64,000 bases of DNA from Costus lasius (Eukaryota > Streptophyta > Magnoliopsida > Zingiberales > Costaceae): assembly GCA_027563935.2 (NCBI GenBank), contig CM050454.1:23061501-23125500 (forward strand), given 5' to 3'. This document shows positions 58,218 to 64,000 of the stretch, piece after piece. A program made the position numbers and the translations under genes. Each line of letters opens with the position of its first letter. Within the stretch, counting starts at the first letter, position 1. The notes below the pieces were generated by a model. It saw only the letters and a list, made by a program, of their open reading frames with translations, was not told the DNA's origin and searched no databases.

Positions 58218-58652
58218 TTAAGAAGCAAGCTGACCAATTATCCCCTTAAGATCTTCAATTTCTTTACTTCTATTTGTCATGATTTGGTTTTGATTTGTCA
58301 TGAATTTTTCAAGCATGGACTCTAACCTAGATTCTTCAGTGTCCTCAAAATAAGGTTCAGAAACATGATTAGAGCAATTTTCATAAAAAGAAGTTTGGTT
58401 TTCCCATCTAGAATACAATTGATCAGATTCGTTCCATGATAAATTGGGATTTAAAAATTGGCAATCAGAGGAATAATGATCAAAATATCCACAAATATCA
58501 CATCTAATAGAAGAATAAGATGCTATAGCCGGTTGCTTATAAGAGTCTAAAAGTTGATTTAACTTATCTTGAATAATGCATGATGAATCATCTTTGTACG
58601 GCATGTATTCCTCTCTCATTTCAGTTGCCCAAGAGATGTAATTAAAAGACAT
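58218..58652 (-). CDS. Athila-2 Gag C-terminal fragment with CCHC motif
   Basis: The frame is open from 58790; I prefer the ATG at 58650-58652 (MSFNYISWATEM), where the sequence becomes Gag-like. It contains CDICGYFDHYSSDC, which fits the retroviral zinc knuckle spacing C-2-C-4-H-4-C. A helical segment follows (LESMLEKFMTNQNQI, EIEDLKGIIGQLAS) that aligns with the coiled-coil part of Athila-1 Gag. After the TAA at 58218-58220 the same phase continues VESLTADFKILETQLAQQ, so one nonsense codon splits it. The capsid domain is missing. It may bind RNA for packaging by a helper particle; that is inference. Confidence 0.65.
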   Translation of the reverse strand: MSFNYISWATEMREEYMPYKDDSSCIIQDKLNQLLDSYKQPAIASYSSIRCDICGYFDHYSSDCQFLNPNLSWNESDQLYSRWENQTSFYENCSNHVSEPYFEDTEESRLESMLEKFMTNQNQIMTNRSKEIEDLKGIIGQLAS

Positions 58653-58901
58653 CTTCAAATCTATCAAGGACAGAAAGATAATCCAATACCAATCAAATAA
58701 AACTCTTTTTTTTTTCAGAATATCTGACAAAAATAGAAAATCTAAAACACAAGTAAATTCACAAATTTCAGAAATTCTCAGTTCTGTCACAACTGTGAAA
58801 ATCCAAAACCTGCAAAAAGAAAAAAAATAAAGTTAAATCTAAAACAATTAAAACTTAGTCTAGCAATACTAACAACTATTTTGATATTAACAAAACTAAG
58901 G

Positions 58902-58919
58902 TCCCCGGCAACGGCGCCA
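58902..58919 (-). promoter_or_regulatory. Primer binding site for tRNA-Asp (Athila-2), perfect 18-mer
   Basis: On the plus strand, TCCCCGGCAACGGCGCCA equals the 3' end of plant tRNA-Asp with CCA at all 18 positions. Six bases separate it from the LTR at 58926. Confidence 0.95.
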
Positions 58920-58925
58920 AAAACT

Positions 58926-60442
58926 TGATGTGATCCGAGAGGACACACTTTTAAATACAAGTAGGTAGACTAATTTAAGGAGTCGCAGCCAAAACTTGTT
59001 TGGCGCACAGGGATCTATCACCCCCTGATATGGCTCCAAAAAGTTGTTGTTCCTAAACTTGTAGTGTCCGCAAGTGCACGGATACTCGAAGTAATAAAGA
59101 AAATATCGATCCCACAGAGACATACGTGTTAAGTACCAAATAGTTGTATTCTTACTAGCTAAGCTAATCGAGTATGATGCGAATAATCAATAAACACACG
59201 GGAAAATAATCAGAGAGATAAACAGGGACTAGAGTTTCATCCACCTTAATTTCAATGATTAGATATAATAAAAGGTCATCAATCAAATCCTATCATGATA
59301 AAGACTTAATTTACTTCATAAAAGGATTATCTCACTTTCGTGCAGACAATCATGCAGGGACCAATCCTCGCTTTCGCGCAAGATTTATCCCATCGCTGTA
59401 AATAAGTAAACCATCAATCAAAGAACTCAGGATCACTTTCGTGCATCCGAGTTCTTTGTTGATCATCACAAGTGGAATCTCAAGGATCACTTTCGTGCAT
59501 CCGAGTCTCAACACAGGTTCTACCTACGGTTTTCCAACAGACCGATCTTCACTTTCATGCAAGATCTATCAATATTTAACACAATAACTCAACCCTAGAT
59601 TCATATTATCAAGCATGGCAATAAGACTACTAAAATCAAGAAATAAGATTCTAGAGTTCCATGTTCTCAAGCAAATCACCTTTCAGTCTCATTGCGAAAA
59701 CTCTAAAACATGCATGACAGTAAAATCTAAGGAGAATTATAGAGAATTCATCACATAAGTAGAATTATCGCAACAAGGATTATCATGACAAAAATAATAG
59801 TTTATCTAATCATTAAAAATCAAGGGGATTACACCCCCATGTCCCAAAGTATATTTAAGCGTGCATGGAAAAAGAGGTACAATAATCCTTGGTGTAGGAA
59901 ATCAAAACAGGGGTAGAGAACAAATTACGGTACGACCGTAAAGGTTTTTACGGCCGTAATCTGCGACGAACAGCAGCGACGCACGGTGTTCTGTTGATTT
60001 CTCCTTCGATTGAACTCCTTTTGCTCTAAAACTTTTGGTGTGTCCTTCTCTCCTCCAGGCAAAGCTTCTGCATGAAAATAACGGCCTGAGGTGCCCTCTA
60101 CACCCCTTAGCATGAGGCCAAACCCTAGACACCTCTCTGTTGATTGCTCCCTCAATAGTAGATAAAAATTGGTTCTTCCACTTTGACATCTTCTCCTCTT
60201 TAAGACGAGTCTGCAGCAACTATCGGATCTCAATTTGGAGGTCTAGATCAAAAGTTATGGTCCGTGCAAGATTCGTACCCGTAAAAATCGCGTTTTTGAC
60301 TTGGAATTACGGCCATAATCGATATTACGGCAGTGCCGTAATTTGAACAGCGAGCTTTTGGATGAAAATCTTTCGGGATTACGGCACCGTAAAATACCTT
60401 ACGGCTATGCCGTAATGTCAGTAATCTGTCGGATGGAAAACC
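58926..60442 (-). repeat. Athila-2 5' LTR, visible 1517 bp
   Basis: Matches 52597 onward and stops at GGATGGAAAACC (60442), where TGATAC of Athila-3 begins. About 470 bp should continue outside the window. It carries the same CTTTCGTGCA repeats and the first palindrome units (59923-60420). Confidence 0.93.
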
Positions 60443-61939
60443 TGATACCTTGTCGCATGTTGTATTTCCTAATATATTTATTTATCGAATCAAGGCCTAT
60501 TTTGTTACTTTTGTATCTCTTTCAGCACTTATTTCCTTGTTATTTTCGGAATCTACACATTTCTTCACCTTTCATGTGTTTTAGGTTAAATCCCTTATCT
60601 ATGGAGCTTAAAATTGGAAATTAAAGTTATATGATGGTTAAGGATGAAAAGACGAAGCTTCCCAGCAATTTTCAGCTCAAACGGGAATTGTTATCGAAAA
60701 TACGCCCTGCCCATGAAAGTGTTCACGGCCGTATTTCTGAGGACAAATATTTCACATCATTTTCGAGCCATGATCGAAGACACGACCGTGAAACGCGGGA
60801 ATGAAATTTTGGAATTATGTTCGCCGAGAAGAATACATCTAGCCCGTGAAACAGAATACGCCCATGAAGTCAACTGAAGGCACATCGCCGAATTCAGCCG
60901 AGAGCTTCATGGGACAGCCCAAGAAACGCTTCACGCTCATATTTTTATACGCAGATCGTGACTCTTGGCATTTCTCCCTCGTTTCAAGTCAGATTTGGGG
61001 GATCTTGGTGTCAAAACGATGGGAATTAGAAGGGCTACACGTCAGAAACAAGAGGAAGTCGACCAGACATATAAAAGGAAACATTTTGGGGGAAAATAGA
61101 TCGCCTCCGTGAGGATAGCGAGGAGAAGGAGAACAAGGAAGAAGACAGCGCTTGGAACCAAATCTTGTGGGGGGGGGGAAGTTTGCATTTTTCTCCTCTA
61201 TTTTCATCTTGTACCTCTTTTGCCTTGTGTATTCCTTCACATGAAAGAGATTTTAACCGAAACTATGCAAGTTGTAGCGTAAACACTCAATCGGATTTTT
61301 GGGCGTAGCCCACTTTTCAATCTATGAACTGATTTGTGTTGCTTTTAAGAGATTTTTTTGACTCTGCTCGATCTTCACTGTGTTTATTCCGTAATCTTCG
61401 ACTTGATCAATCGAATTTTACTCTAGTCGTCACGAGAAGTACTGAAATGGAAAATTGTGACGACAGATCTGTTTTTATTGGGCTGGTGGGTTTTGCCACG
61501 AAAGTAGGTAAAACATGCGTGCAGAATTTATATTCTCCTGCACTCATTGGATTGACCCGGTTCGTTCTATCATGAAAGTAGAAGGACGGTCGGGTTTGAT
61601 ACCAAGTTACACCGCCGAAAGGGGGTAATTTGTAAACTCAAGAATTTCCGTGGTTTCAGATTATCTCTTGCAATGTTTTTCATTTAGTTCCTGATTGTTG
61701 GTGTGGTGAACCCCTTAAATCTGATTTTTCTCATAACAACGGTCTTTCTTCGGTTTTTGCTATCAATTGGAGTTGTTTTAGTTGTTTACTTTATTTTGAA
61801 CGTTAAACCGATAACACCCTCAGTTACGAAGTCATTTAGCTATTGAAATTAAGAATTATTGGTACTTGACTCAACCGTCCTCGTGGGAACGATACTATAT
61901 ACTACCGCTATAAAGCCGTTATGCTTGCAGTCAGTATCA
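60443..61939 (+). repeat. Athila-3 5' LTR (1497 bp)
   Basis: Inverted termini TGATAC and GTATCA. Overall sequence differs from the Athila-1 and Athila-2 LTRs, although it also has ACGGCCGTATTT and CGTGAA-type elements near 60725-60860. The frames inside (for example 60644-60877) show no recognisable domain. Confidence 0.88.
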
Positions 61940-61944
61940 AGTTT

Positions 61945-61962
61945 TGGCGCCGTTGCCGGGGA
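61945..61962 (+). promoter_or_regulatory. Primer binding site for tRNA-Asp (Athila-3), perfect 18-mer
   Basis: TGGCGCCGTTGCCGGGGA, five bases after the LTR end. This is the exact complement of the tRNA-Asp 3' end. Confidence 0.95.
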
Positions 61963-62070
61963 CGGCGATAGTCAATATCGATTGTCTTCTTAAGATTGAT
62001 AGACTAAGTTACTGATAATAAATTGTTGCTTCTGAATTACTGTGGAACTTTTGTTGCTTACCCTTCTTTT

Positions 62071-62268
62071 ATGCGTCAAGGTCTTAGATCAGGTGGAATC
62101 GACGACCTATACGACCAAATCGACGAAATCGAACGGACGCTCCACCGACGAAGGAGGTTAATAGAGCAAAGAAACAAAGAGCAATCCAGTAGGACAGAGG
62201 CGATTCCTTTAGATCTTCTAATGGAGCCAGAACCAGAGGCAAAACCCTTGAAGATACAAGCTCCAGAT
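62071..62268 (+). pseudogene. Athila-3 gag N-terminal fragment
   Basis: The frame is open from 62023; I take the ATG at 62071 (MRQGLRSGGIDD). It encodes IDDLYDQIDEIERTLHRRRR, which resembles the N-terminus of Athila/Tat Gag proteins, followed by a charged segment with EPEPEAKP. The frame is cut at 62269 by the CRM-3 LTR, adding only a few LTR-encoded residues. Position right after leader and primer site supports gag identity. Confidence 0.65.
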
Positions 62269-63920
62269 TGATGTAGGACGGGGAACTAAAACACTAAAAC
62301 GACGGCTTTGAAAATGATTTTGATAAATAGCTTAATAGTAAGAGAAAACCGAAGTTATACTAACGAGGATGGGAAACTAATTTTTTTGTATTTTAGAATA
62401 TATAGGAAAAAACCCGAGTTTAGGCTAAGAACAGTAAATAAAAATTACACTAGAAAGCAGTAAAAGCAGGAAATAAACTTACAGTGCAGCCCTTGAGAAT
62501 TAAAGGGCTGTGCTTCCCAATCTTCACCTGTCCTACTCTGATGGAAGGTGTAGGGTGGAGCTTACAAACAATCACAGAAGATCCGTACAAGTCACAGATT
62601 TTAATACAGGAGCAAACCAAGGGGTGAGGTTAAGCCTCACAAATTCCCTTGCTAATCCTAAGTTGACTAGAGAGAGGGAGAAGAGAAAGAAGGGGGGGAC
62701 GCCCCTCCTAGATCCACTCCAAGCGCAAGCTACAAATTATGTATCCAAGAATTAGTGTAGAGAAGAGTTCTCAAGATCAATTGAAGAGATGAAGAGAGGA
62801 GACTTAGCCGAATAGGATGAAGACTCCTTGAGGCCGAGGGTGTTCTCCTTCTTGCTCCAAACCGAGGGTGAAAGAAGTTCTCCTTGTGGATGCGCACATA
62901 AATAAGAGGAGAGCTTCTTAGGGTTTCGGTGGAAGACTTAGAAGAAGGGGGAAGAACTCGGCTAAGAAGAATTTTATCTCTAACACTAGCAATTAACCTA
63001 GGCAACTAATAGACAATATTATTTCATCAAGAGGTAGTCGAAATACAAGGGGGCGACGATGCTTTTATCGGCGAGATGGAGCTAGGGCAGGATAGTCATT
63101 AGCTTCCATGCGCCTATTATAAAGATGGATGGAATTTGAATTTCGAAATCAAGATGATGTGGGCGCAAATCTTTTTTGGGATCTTCCTTCTTTGGTGATC
63201 TTCTCTTGGCAACTCTTTAAATGTTTGGATGGGTGAGAAAGGTGTCTTCTTATCCGTTGGTGAGATGTTTGTTGGCGCATGGATAAGAGATTCGAAATTT
63301 GAATCCTTTCCATGAGAGCTTGGGCGGTAACAAGAGATGGTAATTTCTCATAAATGTCTTCATAAATGCCCTCCTTTGATTGTGGATCTTGATGGATAAT
63401 TCCTTTGATTTTGGATCTTGATGGATGAGGGTTTTGAATTCCTTCCTTGCTTGGACTAGAGGTTGGCGCATATCTTCTTGAATGGATGATGAGGTGGCTG
63501 ATTGCTCTATTGGAGAGGCGCCCAACAAGTATGGCAAGTGAGTTATAGCATGGCTTTGAAGTGAACTTGGACTTTGAAGTCTTTCCTTCCTTTTCTAGAG
63601 CTGAACTTGGTGAGTGGTCCTTGAGTGACATTGAGCTGGAACTTGAGCTACTTCTTACTTGGATGACCTGCCAAATGGAGCCTACTATATGCATGCACTA
63701 CTCTACTATGATGCAAGAGTACATAAGGTTTCATGAATTACAATGCACTACCTACTACAAGTGGACTTGCCATAAATGACTACATGATGCATGGTTTTAT
63801 TGAAAAGAGCAAATTACCCTAAAATGCAATGCAAGAGGGGGACTCTAAGGGAACCCATATCGATTAGGTACCCTGCGAGTCCGAGCAGATCTCCTCAGAG
63901 CAGGGCTACTGCCTCCATCA
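62269..63920 (-). repeat. CRM-3 3' LTR (1652 bp)
   Basis: On the plus strand it runs from TGATGTAGGACG to GCCTCCATCA, the reverse complement of the CRM-2 LTR termini. A TATA-like GATAAAAG on the element strand lies near 63064-63071. Confidence 0.92.
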
Positions 63921-64000
63921 GCTCTCCCCGGGTTGAAAGGATTCTCCTATGGAGAATTATCCTTGTACCCTTGGAGTAACTTAGGGGCGGCTATAGCTAG
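63921..64000 (-). pseudogene. CRM-3 polyprotein C-terminal end
   Basis: Reads KLLQGYKDNSP, then a TAG where CRM-2 has GAG, then ENPFNPGRA before the LTR. It is the same tail as in CRM-2 and the non-autonomous complex, so this copy has at least one nonsense codon. Confidence 0.8.

Larger units (their letters stand above)
52597..60442 (-). mobile_element. Athila-2: non-autonomous Athila-like element
   Basis: 3' LTR 52597-54580, internal region 54581-58925, 5' LTR from 58926 to 60442, where Athila-3 interrupts it. It has a perfect tRNA-Asp primer site. The internal region encodes only the C-terminal part of Gag plus an acidic ORF; protease, RT, RNase H and integrase are absent. It inserted into the copia C 5' LTR; CCCAT (52592-52596) should be one duplication copy. 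Confidence 0.88.
60443..62268 (+). mobile_element. Athila-3: plus-strand Athila/Tat-like element, 5' part
   Basis: LTR 60443-61939, tRNA-Asp primer site 61945-61962, leader and start of gag, then cut at 62269 by CRM-3. It lies in the opposite orientation to Athila-2, within its 5' LTR. AAACC (60438-60442) should be one duplication copy. The rest of the element is outside the window. Confidence 0.88.
62269..64000 (-). mobile_element. CRM-3: minus-strand chromovirus, 3' end
   Basis: The 3' LTR (62269-63920) and the last codons of the polyprotein (63921-64000) are visible; the rest is beyond the window. CAGAT (62264-62268) should be one duplication copy. It is related to CRM-2 and to the complex at 13766-23179. 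Confidence 0.9.

Noticed and set aside
60846..61112. ORF in the Athila-3 LTR as a host gene exon
   Set aside because: It lies wholly between defined LTR termini, with no domain and no splice context.

Overview
This window is plant nuclear DNA made almost entirely of nested LTR retrotransposons. No host gene, rRNA, functional tRNA gene or CRISPR array could be supported. The evidence for a plant is the mix of families: Ty1/copia elements resembling the Angela/BARE lineage (LTRs of 1.7-2.1 kb starting TGTTGG, tRNA-Met primer site), Ty3/gypsy Athila-like elements (FMDD reverse transcriptase, LTRs TGATG...CATCA, tRNA-Asp primer site), and Ty3/gypsy chromoviruses (CRM/Reina-like, LTRs of 1.65 kb, tRNA-Met primer site). 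An angiosperm with a repeat-rich, probably pericentromeric or heterochromatic region is the likely source; the species cannot be named from this sequence.

Layout, left to right. Positions 1-238 are one end of a copia LTR inserted into a broken Athila-like element (Athila-1, minus strand, 239-6027). Next come an old Athila LTR relic (6028-6311) and a decayed plus-strand copia (copia D, 6312-8122). Copia D is split at 8123 by a large minus-strand copia (copia C), which runs to at least 52596 and hosts most of what follows. Its 3' LTR holds a solo LTR (8819-10509). Its body holds copia A (12544-40083) and chromovirus CRM-2 (42896-49028). Its 5' LTR is interrupted by the non-autonomous Athila-2 (52597-60442), which is itself interrupted by a plus-strand Athila-3 (60443-62268), cut in turn by chromovirus CRM-3 (62269 to the window end).

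Copia A carries an insertion in each LTR. Its 3' LTR holds a three-LTR non-autonomous chromovirus complex (13766-23179), which itself holds a solo copia LTR (17202-18889). Its 5' LTR holds the complete young copia B (29945-38989). Six insertions have both ends in the window and all six have perfect 5-bp target site duplications: AACTT, GTACA, CATTA, ATTTG, ATATT and GTAGC. LTR differences counted by eye agree with the nesting order: 4 in 1686 bp for copia B and 13 in 1680 bp for its host copia A.

Coding capacity. Copia A has an uninterrupted 1292-codon Gag-Pol frame, but it has lost the ATG seen in copia B and has Asn at the first RNase H catalytic Asp. Copia B keeps the ATG and that Asp but has two nonsense codons. 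CRM-2 has an almost complete RT-RNase H-integrase with one frameshift and two nonsense codons. The most unusual item is the chromovirus complex at 13766-23179. It encodes Gag and protease joined directly to a chromodomain-like C-terminal tail, has no RT, RNase H or integrase, and is built as LTR-internal-LTR-internal-LTR. Athila-2 is a second non-autonomous design, with a perfect primer site, only the C-terminal part of Gag, and an acidic Asp/Ser/Phe-rich ORF. Athila LTRs also carry arrays of the near-perfect dyad TTACGGCAGTGCCGTAA.
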